Of a stretch of DNA of 64,000 bases, positions 35,142 to 43,898 are shown in pieces (the first letter of the stretch is position 1; the number at the start of each line of letters is the position of its first letter). The position numbers and the translations under genes were made by a program. Below the pieces are notes generated by a model, which searched no databases, was not told the origin of the DNA, and worked only from the letters and a program-made list of their open reading frames with translations. Source of the stretch: Fuscibacter oryzae (GTDB lineage Bacteria; Pseudomonadota; Alphaproteobacteria; Rhodobacterales; Rhodobacteraceae); NCBI RefSeq assembly GCF_016765795.1, contig NZ_JAESVP010000004.1, positions 124,001-188,000 of the forward strand, in the 5' to 3' direction.

Positions 35142-38014
35142 TCCGCCGCCGCAATCCGGCGCGACAGCGTGGCAAAGGCGTTATAGCCTTCCTGCCATTC
35201 GCTTGGCCCGTTCGAGGGGCTGATCTGCACTGCCGTCACCTTGTATTCCGGGCAGTTGGTCGCCCAGTCGGAATAGTCGGTGGTGATCACATTGGCCTGC
35301 GTGTCGGGGTGGTGGAAGGTGGTATAGACCACACCCGGGTTGACCTTGTCGGTGATCGTTGCGCGCAGCGTGGTTTCGCCCGCACGGCTGGCCAGACGCA
35401 CCCAGTCACCTTCCTTGATGCCGCGGTTTTCGGCGTCATGCGGGTGAATTTCCAGCACGTCCTGATCATGCCACATCACGTTGTCGGTACGCCGGGTCTG
35501 CGCGCCGACGTTGTATTGCGACAGGATGCGCCCGGTCGTCAGCAACAGCGGAAAGCGCGGGCCGGTCTTTTCATCGGTCGCCACATATTCGGTGTTGATG
35601 AATTTACCCTTGCCGCGGACGAACCCGTCAACGTGCATCAGAGGCGTGCCTTCGGGGGCCTTGTCATTGCAGGGCCACTGCACCGACCCCATGGTTTCGA
35701 TCTTTTCATAGGTCACACCGGCGAAAGACGGCGTGGTCATGGCGATCTCTTCCATGATCTGTGACGGATGGGTGTAGCCCCAATCCGCGCCCATGGCATT
35801 GGCGAACAACTGGGTCACTTCCCAGTCGGCATAGCCCTGCTTTGGTGCCATCACCTTGCGCACCATGTTGATGCGGCGTTCGGCGTTGGTGAAGGTGCCG
35901 TCCTTTTCCAGGAAGGACGACCCGGGGAAGAACACATGGGCGTAGTTCGCGGTTTCGTTCAGGAACAGGTCGTGGACGATCACACACTCCATCGCCGCCA
36001 GCCCGGCCGAGACATGCTTGGTATCGGGGTCCGATTGCAGGATGTCTTCGCCTTGGCAGTACAGGCCCTTGAACGTGCCCTCAACCGCCGCATCCAGCAT
36101 GTTGGGAATGCGCAGGCCAGGCTCTGGGTCGATGGTCACGCCCCAAAGGTTTTCATAGATCGCCCGAACCTCGGGGCCTTTTACATGGCGATAGCCGGGC
36201 AGTTCGTGTGGGAAAGACCCCATGTCGCACGAGCCTTGCACGTTGTTCTGGCCGCGCAGCGGGTTCACGCCGACACCGGGGCGACCGACGTTGCCGGTCA
36301 TCATGGCAAGGTTGGCAATGCCGATCACGGTGGTCGAACCTTGGGAATGTTCGGTCACGCCCAGCCCGTAATAGATGGAGCCGTTGCCGCCGGTGGCGAA
36401 CAGACGCGCCGCTGCGCGCATTTCGCTGGCCTTGACGCCGGTCAGCAACTCGACCGCCTCGGGCGAATTCTGCGGCTGGCTGACGAAATCGGCATAATCC
36501 TGGAATTCATCCCAATCGCAACGGTCGCGGATGAATGCCTCGTCATACAGCTTTTCGGTCACGATCACATGCGCCAGCGCCGTGACAACCGCCACGTTGG
36601 TGCCGGGGGTCAGCGCAAGGTGATGCGCGGCGCGGATATGCGGGCTGTCCACCATTTCAGTGCGGCGCGGGTCAACCACGATCAGCTTGGCCCCTTTGCG
36701 CAGACGCTTTTTCAAGCGGCTGGCGAAAACGGGATGGCCAGAGGCCGGGTTGGCACCGATGACGATGACAACATCGGTTTCTTCAACCGAGTCAAAGTCC
36801 TGCGTGCCTGCGCTGGTGCCCAGCGTCTGGCCAAGGCCATAGCCGGTGGGCGAATGGCAGACGCGGGCGCAGGTGTCGGTGTTGTTGTTCTGAAACACCG
36901 CGCGGGTCAGCTTTTGCACCAGATAGGTTTCTTCATTGGTGCAACGGCTGCTGGTGATCACCCCGACAGATTTCTTCCCATGCTTGGCAATGATGCCCTT
37001 CATGCGGTTCGCGGCAAATTCCATCGCCTCGGGCCAGGAGACTTCCTGCCACGGGTCATTGATGCTGTCGCGGATCATCGGGTTCAGGATGCGGTCCTTG
37101 TGGGAGGCATAGCCATAGGCGAACCGGCCCTTGACGCAGCTATGGCCACGGTTGGCCTTGCCGTGCTTGTAGGGCGTCATCCGCACCAGCTCATCGCCGC
37201 GCATTTCGGCCTTGAAGCTGCATCCCACACCGCAATAGGCGCAGGTGGTGATGACCGAGCGTTCCGGCGTGCCGATGTCGATCACCGACTTTTCCTGCAA
37301 GGTTGCGGTCGGGCAGGCCTGCACGCAAGCCCCGCAAGACACGCAATCCGACGACAAGGCGGTATCGGTTTTCGCGCCGAAGGAAACGCGGCTGTCAAAG
37401 CCACGGCCTTCGATGGTCAGCGCGAAGGTGCCCTGCACCTCTTCACAGGCCCGCACGCAGCGCGAGCAGACGATACATTTCTGCGGATCATAGCTGAAAT
37501 AGGGGCTGGAATCGTCGCGCGGGATGTAGTTCGGGTTGGCGATGCCCGAGGTGTCCTTGGCGCGGAAATGGGTATCAATCGCCTCATACCGCACATCGCG
37601 CAGGCCTACGGCCCCTGCCATATCCTGCAATTCGCAGTCGCCATTGGCCGAACAGGTCAGGCAATCCAGCGGGTGGTCGGAGATATAAAGCTCCATCACA
37701 CCACGCCGCAGGGTTTTCAGCTTGCCGGTCTGGGTATGCACCTTGATGCCGGGGGCAACCGGGGTGGTGCAGCTTGCCGGGGTGCCATTGCGGCCCTCGA
37801 TCTCGACCAGACACAGGCGGCACGATCCGAAAGCGTCGATGCTGTCGGTGGCGCAGAGTTTCGGCACCGAAATGCCAATCTCAGCGGCGGCGCGCATGAT
37901 GCTGGTGCCTTCGGGGACGGTGATGTCGAACCCGTCGATGTTCAGCGTGACCATCTGCTTGGATTTGGCGGCAGGGGTGCCGAAATCGCGGTCGGGGATG
38001 ATGAAATCTTTCAT
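35138..38014 (-). CDS. fdsA: NAD-dependent formate dehydrogenase alpha (catalytic molybdenum) subunit FdsA
   Basis: I place the start at the ATG at 38014, behind a GGAGG site and overlapping the fdsB stop; the frame's extension to 38131 lies inside fdsB. The 958-residue subunit oxidises formate to CO2. The N-terminal part is NuoG-like: a 2Fe-2S domain (GSCRLCLVE), a His/Cys cluster site (HPLDCLTCSANGDCELQ) and two 4Fe-4S sites (CIVCSRCVRACEE, CVSCGACVQACP). The catalytic part has CAYCGVGCSF and the Mo-ligand region CARVCHSPTGYGLGQ, then TSRCTNEE upstream and a C-terminal molybdopterin-binding domain. Cysteine is the likely Mo ligand, so this is not a selenoprotein. Confidence 0.96.
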   Translation of the reverse strand: MKDFIIPDRDFGTPAAKSKQMVTLNIDGFDITVPEGTSIMRAAAEIGISVPKLCATDSIDAFGSCRLCLVEIEGRNGTPASCTTPVAPGIKVHTQTGKLKTLRRGVMELYISDHPLDCLTCSANGDCELQDMAGAVGLRDVRYEAIDTHFRAKDTSGIANPNYIPRDDSSPYFSYDPQKCIVCSRCVRACEEVQGTFALTIEGRGFDSRVSFGAKTDTALSSDCVSCGACVQACPTATLQEKSVIDIGTPERSVITTCAYCGVGCSFKAEMRGDELVRMTPYKHGKANRGHSCVKGRFAYGYASHKDRILNPMIRDSINDPWQEVSWPEAMEFAANRMKGIIAKHGKKSVGVITSSRCTNEETYLVQKLTRAVFQNNNTDTCARVCHSPTGYGLGQTLGTSAGTQDFDSVEETDVVIVIGANPASGHPVFASRLKKRLRKGAKLIVVDPRRTEMVDSPHIRAAHHLALTPGTNVAVVTALAHVIVTEKLYDEAFIRDRCDWDEFQDYADFVSQPQNSPEAVELLTGVKASEMRAAARLFATGGNGSIYYGLGVTEHSQGSTTVIGIANLAMMTGNVGRPGVGVNPLRGQNNVQGSCDMGSFPHELPGYRHVKGPEVRAIYENLWGVTIDPEPGLRIPNMLDAAVEGTFKGLYCQGEDILQSDPDTKHVSAGLAAMECVIVHDLFLNETANYAHVFFPGSSFLEKDGTFTNAERRINMVRKVMAPKQGYADWEVTQLFANAMGADWGYTHPSQIMEEIAMTTPSFAGVTYEKIETMGSVQWPCNDKAPEGTPLMHVDGFVRGKGKFINTEYVATDEKTGPRFPLLLTTGRILSQYNVGAQTRRTDNVMWHDQDVLEIHPHDAENRGIKEGDWVRLASRAGETTLRATITDKVNPGVVYTTFHHPDTQANVITTDYSDWATNCPEYKVTAVQISPSNGPSEWQEGYNAFATLSRRIAAAE

Positions 38015-39525
38015 TCCGCAGCCTCCTTGGCGCGCGCGAAGTCGTCGGGGAAATGGGTCAGTGCCGACATGACGGGATAGGGGGTGAACCCGCCCAAGGC
38101 ACACAGCGACCCGGCCTTCATGGTGTTGCACAGGTCGGTCAGCAGGGGCAGGGCACCACTGTCACCGCGCCCGATCCGGTCCAGCGTTTCCACGCCACGC
38201 ACGGCGCCTATGCGGCAGGGGGTGCATTTGCCGCAGGATTCTATGGCGCAGAATTCCATCGCGAACCGTGCCATACCCAGCATGTCGGCGGTGTCGTCAA
38301 ACACGGTCAGACCGGCGTGGCCGATCAACCCGTCCTTGCCGGCGAATTCCTCGTACCCAAAGGGCGTATCGAACAGGCCAACCGGGAAATAGGCGCCCAG
38401 GGGTCCACCCACCTGCACCGCCTTGACCGGGCGACCCGATGCCGTACCGCCGCCGATCTGGTTCACGATCTCGCCCAAGGTCAGGCCAAAGGCGATCTCG
38501 TACAGCCCGCCATGCTTGACGTTCCCGGCGATTTGCAGCGGGATCGTGCCGCGCGACCGGCCAAGGCCAAAGCCCTGATAGAACGCCGCGCCCTTGGCGA
38601 AGATCACCGGGATCGACGCCAGCGAGATCACGTTGTTCACCACGGTCGGCTTGCCAAGGAAGCCTTCCAGCGCGGGCAGCGGTGGTTTGGCGCGCACGAT
38701 GCCGCGCTTGCCCTCCAGGCTGTTCAGCAGGCTGGTTTCCTCGCCGCAGACATAGGCGCCCGCGCCAACGCGGACCTCCATGTCAAAGGCCGGGCCACGG
38801 CCCAGAACCGAAGCGCCCAAGACCCCGGCGGCGCGGGCAACTTCAACCGCCTTTTGCATCACCGCAATGGCAACGGGGTATTCCGAACGGATATACACAA
38901 ACCCCTTGGTTGCCCCGCAGGCCAGACCGGCAATCGCCATGCCCTCGATCAGGGTGAAGGGGTCGCCCTCCATCAGCATACGGTCGGCAAAGGTGGCGCT
39001 GTCGCCTTCATCGGCGTTGCAGACGATGTATTTGCGGTCGGCCTTGGCCTCGGACACGGTTTTCCACTTGATGCCGGTCGGAAAGCCCGCGCCACCCCGG
39101 CCACGCAGGCCCGAGGCGGTAACCTCGGCCACCATATCCGGCGCGGTCATGCCAAGCGCGCGTTCCAGCCCGGCAAGGCCGCCATGGGTGCGGTAATCGT
39201 CCAGCGACAGCGGGTCCACCACACCCACGCGGGCAAAGGTAAGCCGTGTTTGCGCCTTCATCCACGGCAGGTCTTCGGTCAGCCCCAGCGCCTTGGGGTG
39301 CTGCGCCAGATCGCCAAACAGCGCAGGAACATCGGCAACCGTCATCGGGCCAAAGGCCATGCGGCCCGCAGGTGTTTCCACCTCGACCAGCGGCTCCAGC
39401 CAGACCATGCCACGGCTGCCATTGCGCACCAGCGTCACATCACCGCCACGCGCCAGAATGGCTTCTGCCACCTCATCGGCACCAAGGGCAACGGCGGCGG
39501 AATCCAGGGGGACGTAAATCTTCAT
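38011..39525 (-). CDS. fdsB: Formate dehydrogenase beta (NADH:FMN) subunit FdsB
   Basis: The 504-residue protein is NuoF-like with an N-terminal thioredoxin-like extension of about 110 residues. The FMN site is GRGGAGFPTGIKWK, the NADH region is YVCGEETSLLNSLEGKRG, and the 4Fe-4S cluster motif is ESCGKCTPCRIGAVRG near residue 440. It passes electrons from FdsA to NAD. Both ends overlap neighbours by ATGA (with fdsG upstream and fdsA downstream). Confidence 0.96.
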   Translation of the reverse strand: MKIYVPLDSAAVALGADEVAEAILARGGDVTLVRNGSRGMVWLEPLVEVETPAGRMAFGPMTVADVPALFGDLAQHPKALGLTEDLPWMKAQTRLTFARVGVVDPLSLDDYRTHGGLAGLERALGMTAPDMVAEVTASGLRGRGGAGFPTGIKWKTVSEAKADRKYIVCNADEGDSATFADRMLMEGDPFTLIEGMAIAGLACGATKGFVYIRSEYPVAIAVMQKAVEVARAAGVLGASVLGRGPAFDMEVRVGAGAYVCGEETSLLNSLEGKRGIVRAKPPLPALEGFLGKPTVVNNVISLASIPVIFAKGAAFYQGFGLGRSRGTIPLQIAGNVKHGGLYEIAFGLTLGEIVNQIGGGTASGRPVKAVQVGGPLGAYFPVGLFDTPFGYEEFAGKDGLIGHAGLTVFDDTADMLGMARFAMEFCAIESCGKCTPCRIGAVRGVETLDRIGRGDSGALPLLTDLCNTMKAGSLCALGGFTPYPVMSALTHFPDDFARAKEAAE

Positions 39526-39989
39526 TTCAGGCCCCCGATGATCTTGGTCAGTTTGGCCTCATCGACCCGGCCCACCAGCTTGCCATCGACAATCGCCGCC
39601 GGACCACAGGCACACAGGCCCAGACAGAACACCGGCTCCAGCGTGATCTTGCCGTCCTTGGTAGTTTCATGCCATTCGATGCCCAGTTCCTTGCGGGCAT
39701 GGTCGGCCACGCGATCCGCGCCGACCGACTGGCACGATTCTGCGCGGCACAGTTTCAGCACATGGGCGCCCGCGGGCTTTTCGCGGAAATCATGGTAAAA
39801 GCTCATCACGCCATGCACTTCGGCACGGCTCAGGTTCAGATCCTGCGCGATGATCGGCAGCGCCTCTTGTGGCACATGGCCGAATTCTTCCTGAATGGCG
39901 TGGAGGATCGGCAGCAGCGCCCCCTCCATCCCGCGGTGGCGGTTCAGGATCTCTGCGACCCGCTCTGTGGTCTGCACGGAATCAAGCAT
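39522..39989 (-). CDS. fdsG: Formate dehydrogenase gamma (2Fe-2S, NuoE-like) subunit FdsG
   Basis: The 155-residue protein has the NuoE layout: a helical N-terminus (ILHAIQEEFGHVPQEALPII), HGVMSFYHDF, and four cysteines in KLCRAESCQSVG and FCLGLCACGPA that hold a 2Fe-2S cluster. It is the first gene of the operon. The ATG at 39989 is preceded by AAGGG. Two palindromes lie 40-94 bp upstream, where a LysR regulator would act. Confidence 0.95.
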   Translation of the reverse strand: MLDSVQTTERVAEILNRHRGMEGALLPILHAIQEEFGHVPQEALPIIAQDLNLSRAEVHGVMSFYHDFREKPAGAHVLKLCRAESCQSVGADRVADHARKELGIEWHETTKDGKITLEPVFCLGLCACGPAAIVDGKLVGRVDEAKLTKIIGGLK

Positions 39990-40028
39990 GTGGCGGCCCT
40001 TATGGTAGCTTGCCGCGGTGATACGCCG

Positions 40029-40083
40029 ATTGATATGGAAATCAATATGGACTTCCCGTTGCTTGATAGGAGTTTCCTATCAA
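40029..40083 (-). promoter_or_regulatory. Paired palindromic sites upstream of fdsG (probable LysR operators)
   Basis: The distal site at 40063-40083 is a perfect 9-bp palindrome, TTGATAGGA-GTT-TCCTATCAA. It contains the LysR-type T-N11-A core and overlaps the stop of the LysR gene. The proximal site at 40029-40046 is ATTGAT-N6-ATCAAT and shares the TTGATA(T/G)GGA half-site. The centres are about 35 bp apart and lie about 84 and 49 bp before the fdsG start. This is the usual recognition-plus-activation layout of LysR regulators. Binding by the neighbouring LysR protein is inference. Confidence 0.6.
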
Positions 40084-40973
40084 ACCTGCCGTGCACGGGC
40101 GGCAAAACGGTTAGCCTCATCGATCAGGGCCGACAGCACAGGGGTCTGCGGGTCGCGCCGGGGGTTGATCAGGCCCACCAGATGCTCGGCCTCGGGCTGC
40201 ACTATGGGAATGGCGTGCAATCCGGCATCGGCGAAAATCTCTGCCAGACGCTTCGGCACGATGCTGGCCCATTGACCTGTGCGGACATGGGCGATCAGCG
40301 CGATGGTCGAGTTTGATTCCACCGTTGCCTGTACCCGCGCGCCCGCCTCGGCCAGATGGCGGTTGACGATGCGGCGGTTCTGCATGTCGGCGGTCAGCAG
40401 GCACAAGGATTCCTGCGCCACCTCGGCCCAGGTCACGCTGGGGCGCTGAAACATCGGCGAGGTGGCGGTACAAAGAAAGCGGTAGAATTCCTGATAAAGC
40501 GGCGTCTGCGTGACGCGGCCAAGGGGTTCGTTGTCCAGATAGGTGATGCCTGCATCCAGCTCCAGACTTTCCAGCCCCGACAGGATTTCCGCCGAGGTGC
40601 GCGACAGGATCGACACCTGAACATTCGGGTGGCGCTGGGCAAAGGGGGCGGTCAGATCGGCGATCATTGGCAGAGCGGTGGGAATGACCCCGATCCGCAA
40701 ATTGCCCGAAAGGCCGGAATGCACGCTGCGCATCTCGTCCCGCAGGGCCCGCACATCGCCCACGATCCGCCGCGCCCAGTCCAGCACGCGCTGGCCCTCG
40801 GGCGTCAGTCCCTGATAGCGTGACCCGCGATAGACCAGTTGCACACCCAACTGATCCTCTAGTTGCCGGATGGCTGAGGACAGGCTGGGCTGCGTCACGC
40901 CGCAAGCCTCTGCCGCGCGGCCAAAGTGGCGCTCGTTGGCCAAGGCGATGAACATTTCCAGCCGGTCGATCAT
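40080..40973 (-). CDS. LysR-family transcriptional regulator of the fds operon
   Basis: From the ATG at 40973 the protein has 297 residues. The N-terminal winged helix is canonical: MFIALANERHFGRAAEACGV then TQPSLSSAIRQLEDQLGVQL. A periplasmic-binding-like effector domain follows (IGVIPTALPMI, SGLESLELDAGITY). It sits directly upstream of fdsGBA on the same strand, 90 bp from fdsG. It most likely activates the formate dehydrogenase genes in response to formate or a related signal. The frame extends to 41009 with 12 further residues. Confidence 0.9.
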   Translation of the reverse strand: MIDRLEMFIALANERHFGRAAEACGVTQPSLSSAIRQLEDQLGVQLVYRGSRYQGLTPEGQRVLDWARRIVGDVRALRDEMRSVHSGLSGNLRIGVIPTALPMIADLTAPFAQRHPNVQVSILSRTSAEILSGLESLELDAGITYLDNEPLGRVTQTPLYQEFYRFLCTATSPMFQRPSVTWAEVAQESLCLLTADMQNRRIVNRHLAEAGARVQATVESNSTIALIAHVRTGQWASIVPKRLAEIFADAGLHAIPIVQPEAEHLVGLINPRRDPQTPVLSALIDEANRFAARARQV

Positions 40974-41015
40974 GCCCGGCAGGGTGAAGCGCCGGGCCGC
41001 CGATGGCAAGCGGTC

Positions 41016-41984
41016 TTAGTCGGCGCGAATGCCGGGCAGGGCCGAGGAATAGGCCACGATGAACTGCCCGTTCATCGGCTTGGTGGTGTAATAGTTCAGT
41101 GGTCTGACAATGTGCTTGCCGGTGAACTTGAACGGCGCACCCCCCTGTTTGGCCGAAAACATCGGGCTGCCCGCCACCATCGAAAACTCATAGGCCGCAT
41201 TGCCCGCCGGATCGGGAAACCACGGCTCCATCACAGTGACGGTGGCCTTTGCCTCGTCATAGGCATGGATCACGTTGACATGCCCGCCCAAGGGGCCGCT
41301 GGCAAAGCCGATGATCATCGGAAACCGTCGCGCCTCGATGTATTTCTGTAATTTCGGTGCTGGAATCCGTTCCGCCCGCAGGGATGATTGCGAGGCGAAA
41401 AAGCTGACGATTCCGTCAAGTTGGATAGAGCCGTCGCGCAAGGTCACCCCGCCGCTGGCACCCAGAATGCTCATCTGGGTGCGGGTGGTCACATCGGGCA
41501 CCGCGCGGGTCCACCACGCAAGACATGCGGCCCAGCAAGCCATCGGGTCAATTTGCCCCTCGGGTGGAATGTTCAGATCATTGCCGGGCATGGTGCCATC
41601 GGCCCGCGTTACCTGCACCTGCAAGATCACCGGCCCGAATCCGGCCCCGATGGGCATGGCGGGCAGGCCGTATTTTGCCTCGAACCCGCCAGGGGGCGGG
41701 GTAAAGCCCACGGTGATCAGCGTCGTGCCGATTTTCAACCCCTTGACCGTGGCGGTCCAGCGAATGCCGTTGCGACGGGGCGCAAAGGCCGTGTTGTCCA
41801 CCACATTTGGGTCATTCGACAGCAACTCTATCGCCTGCGCTTGTCCCAAGGCCAGAACGTCAATGTCTCGGCTGCTGCCCACGGGCACCTGCAAGCGCCA
41901 TACCGTCTGGCTGCCAGCCTCGGTGTCATAGCCCTTGGGGGCGGCGGTTTCAGGCTTGGCGCAGGTAATCCATGAGTTTGCCAT
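41016..41984 (-). CDS. Papain-like cysteine peptidase-fold protein
   Basis: From the ATG at 41984 this is a 322-residue protein. The N-terminal half is beta-rich (TVWRLQVPVGSSRDIDVLAL, IRWTATVKGLKIGTTLITVG), like an immunoglobulin or carbohydrate-binding fold. The C-terminal half has a catalytic Cys in MACWAACLAWW and a His in GGHVNVIHAYDE, the pattern of AvrRpt2/C70-like and C39-like peptidases. There is no signal peptide or secretion signal that I can recognise. Function is unknown; it could be a protease or an inactive-fold effector. The frame extends to 42773 antisense to the S49 peptidase gene and should not be used. Confidence 0.7.
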   Translation of the reverse strand: MANSWITCAKPETAAPKGYDTEAGSQTVWRLQVPVGSSRDIDVLALGQAQAIELLSNDPNVVDNTAFAPRRNGIRWTATVKGLKIGTTLITVGFTPPPGGFEAKYGLPAMPIGAGFGPVILQVQVTRADGTMPGNDLNIPPEGQIDPMACWAACLAWWTRAVPDVTTRTQMSILGASGGVTLRDGSIQLDGIVSFFASQSSLRAERIPAPKLQKYIEARRFPMIIGFASGPLGGHVNVIHAYDEAKATVTVMEPWFPDPAGNAAYEFSMVAGSPMFSAKQGGAPFKFTGKHIVRPLNYYTTKPMNGQFIVAYSSALPGIRAD

Positions 41985-42128
41985 GTGCGGTCCGAATATG
42001 GGGATGAAACCTGCGCGAGTGTCCGCCTCGCCCTGAAATCTGGCAAGGGGAGATATTCCTGACGCTGCGGGGATAAACGCCCCGGACTGACCATTGCGCA
42101 TAGGCCAAGGGCGGCTTACCTCTGGGCC

Positions 42129-42929
42129 ATGCGCATCAATCTTCCTTTTGTCAAAAAGCCCGCCGTGGTTCCGGTCATCCGTCTGCAAGGCGCCATCGGC
42201 ACCGGCAGGAACGGCCTGTCCGATGCCGCCCTTGCCCCGGTGATCGACAAGTCCTTCCGCATGAAGCCTGCTGCGATTGCGCTGGTGATCAACTCTCCCG
42301 GCGGATCTGCGGTGCAATCCAGCCTGATTGCCGCCCGCATCCGGCGGCTGGCCGAGGAAAAGGGTGTTCCAGTTCACGCCTTTGTCGAGGATGTCGCGGC
42401 GTCGGGGGGCTATTGGCTGGCCTGTGCAGCCGATGACATCTGGGTCGATGCCTCGTCTCTGGTAGGCTCGATCGGGGTCATCTTTGCCTCGTTCGGCTTC
42501 CCCGAATTCCTGAGCCGCCACGGCGTTGAGCGCCGGGTCATCACGGCGGGCACCAACAAAAGCCTTGCCGACCCCTTTCTGCCGCAGCGCCCCGAGGATG
42601 TGGAGCGGCTGAAAGCGCTGCAAGGCCCGATCCATCAGGCCTTTATCGCCCATGTAAAGGCCCGGCGCGGCGCGCGGCTGACCCCCAGTGAACCGGGTGC
42701 CGACCTGTTCAATGCAGATGTCTGGGTAGGCCAGCAGGCGGTTGACCTTGGCCTTGCCGACGGTCTTGCCCATCTGGTGCCCAAGATGCAGCAGCTTTAC
42801 GGCGCAAAGGCGCGCTTGGTGCCGATGGGGCGCAGGCGGGGCCTGTTGTCGCGCTTTGGCCTGACGCTTGCGCAGGATGCCATGGCGATGGCCGAGGAGC
42901 GCGCCCTGTTCGCAAGGTTCGGGCTATAG
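42129..42929 (+). CDS. S49-family (SppA-like) serine peptidase
   Basis: The 266-residue protein matches the short bacterial SppA type. Motifs are ALVINSPGGSAVQSS (oxyanion region), the nucleophile Ser in DVAASGGYWLACAADDI, SLVGSIGVI, and the general-base Lys in ITAGTNKSLADPF. It lacks an N-terminal membrane helix, so it is probably cytosolic or peripherally attached. It likely degrades signal-peptide remnants or membrane-protein fragments. The next gene, encoding a small membrane zinc-ribbon protein, starts 1 bp after the stop and may help recruit it. Confidence 0.9.
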   Translation: MRINLPFVKKPAVVPVIRLQGAIGTGRNGLSDAALAPVIDKSFRMKPAAIALVINSPGGSAVQSSLIAARIRRLAEEKGVPVHAFVEDVAASGGYWLACAADDIWVDASSLVGSIGVIFASFGFPEFLSRHGVERRVITAGTNKSLADPFLPQRPEDVERLKALQGPIHQAFIAHVKARRGARLTPSEPGADLFNADVWVGQQAVDLGLADGLAHLVPKMQQLYGAKARLVPMGRRRGLLSRFGLTLAQDAMAMAEERALFARFGL

Positions 42930-42930
42930 C

Positions 42931-43122
42931 ATGGTCAAGGCGGTTCTGGGCTTTCTGTTGATCATGGTGCTGATCGGGATGATCGGTAACGCTCTGACGA
43001 ACGGTTGGCTGAAGGGGTTCCTGACGCGCAAGGCCAGTCGCGGTATGGTCGATACCTGTCCGCGCTGCGGGCGCTATCTGATCGGCAAGTCGGGGTGCGA
43101 TTGCGGAAAGAGGCGGGGATGA
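42931..43122 (+). CDS. Small membrane zinc-ribbon protein, 63 residues
   Basis: An N-terminal membrane helix (VLGFLLIMVLIGMIGNAL) is followed by a basic linker and a compact metal site TCPRCGRYLIGKSGCDCG with four cysteines (CxxC...CxC). It starts 1 bp after the S49 peptidase gene and overlaps the following reductase gene (ATGA), so the three form one operon. No named family was recognised. The ribbon would lie on the cytoplasmic side if the helix has its N-terminus outside. Confidence 0.75.
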   Translation: MVKAVLGFLLIMVLIGMIGNALTNGWLKGFLTRKASRGMVDTCPRCGRYLIGKSGCDCGKRRG

Positions 43123-43898
43123 CGGCAGCACTGGTTACCGGGGCGGGTAAGCGGCTTGGCCGCGCCATGGCGGTCTATCTGGCTGGCCGTGGCCATGATG
43201 TGGCCATTCACTACGCTACCTCGCGGGATGAGGCAGAAGAGACCGCCGCACAGGTTCGCGCACTGGGCCGCAAGGCCACAAGCTTGCAAGCCGACCTGCT
43301 GGATGAGGCGCAGGTTCTGCGGCTGATCCCCGATGCGGTTGCGTCACTGGGGCAACCGCTGACTGTGCTGGTCAACAACGCCTCGATCTTTGAATATGAC
43401 AATATCACCACCGCCACCCGCGCCGGTTGGGACCGTCATATGGAATCAAACCTGCGCGCGCCCTTTGTGCTGACGCAGGCCTTTGCCAAACAGGCGCCCG
43501 CGCCGAGTTTGGATGAAAACGCAGAACCCGTGGCGCAGGCGCTGGTGGTCAACATGCTGGATCAGCGGGTGTGGAAGCTGACGCCCGAATTCATGACCTA
43601 TACCCTTGCCAAAATGGGCCTTTGGGCGCTGACCCAAACCGCCGCGCAGGCGCTGGCCCCTGCCGTGCGCGTCAACGGCATCGGCCCCGGCCCCACCTTG
43701 CGCGGCGGGCGGCAATCGGAAACCCACTTTGCCCGTCAGCGTGCGGCAACCGTGTTGAAGCGCGGGTCAAACCCCGCCGATATCACCGCGGCGCTTGGAT
43801 TTTTCCTGGATAGTCCGGGTGTCACGGGTCAGATGATCGCGGTAGATGGTGGCCAGCATCTGGCCTGGCAAACCCCTGATATTCTGGGGGTTGAGTGA
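43119..43898 (+). CDS. Pteridine reductase-like SDR (PTR1/FolM type)
   Basis: The start overlaps the zinc-ribbon gene stop (ATGA). The 259-residue protein has TGAGKRLGRAMAVYLAGRGH and later NNASIFEYD. Its active-site segment is VVNMLDQRVWKL followed by YTLAKMG, where an Asp (NMLD) replaces the usual SDR Ser. That Asp/Tyr/Lys arrangement and the KRLGR cofactor loop are characteristic of PTR1/FolM pteridine and dihydrofolate reductases, which prefer NADPH. It may supply tetrahydrofolate or tetrahydromonapterin. Confidence 0.82.
   Translation: MTAALVTGAGKRLGRAMAVYLAGRGHDVAIHYATSRDEAEETAAQVRALGRKATSLQADLLDEAQVLRLIPDAVASLGQPLTVLVNNASIFEYDNITTATRAGWDRHMESNLRAPFVLTQAFAKQAPAPSLDENAEPVAQALVVNMLDQRVWKLTPEFMTYTLAKMGLWALTQTAAQALAPAVRVNGIGPGPTLRGGRQSETHFARQRAATVLKRGSNPADITAALGFFLDSPGVTGQMIAVDGGQHLAWQTPDILGVE

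Noticed and set aside
35768-38080. A 770-codon plus-strand open frame across fdsA
   Set aside because: It lies antisense to a full set of iron-sulfur and molybdopterin motifs and has shadow composition.
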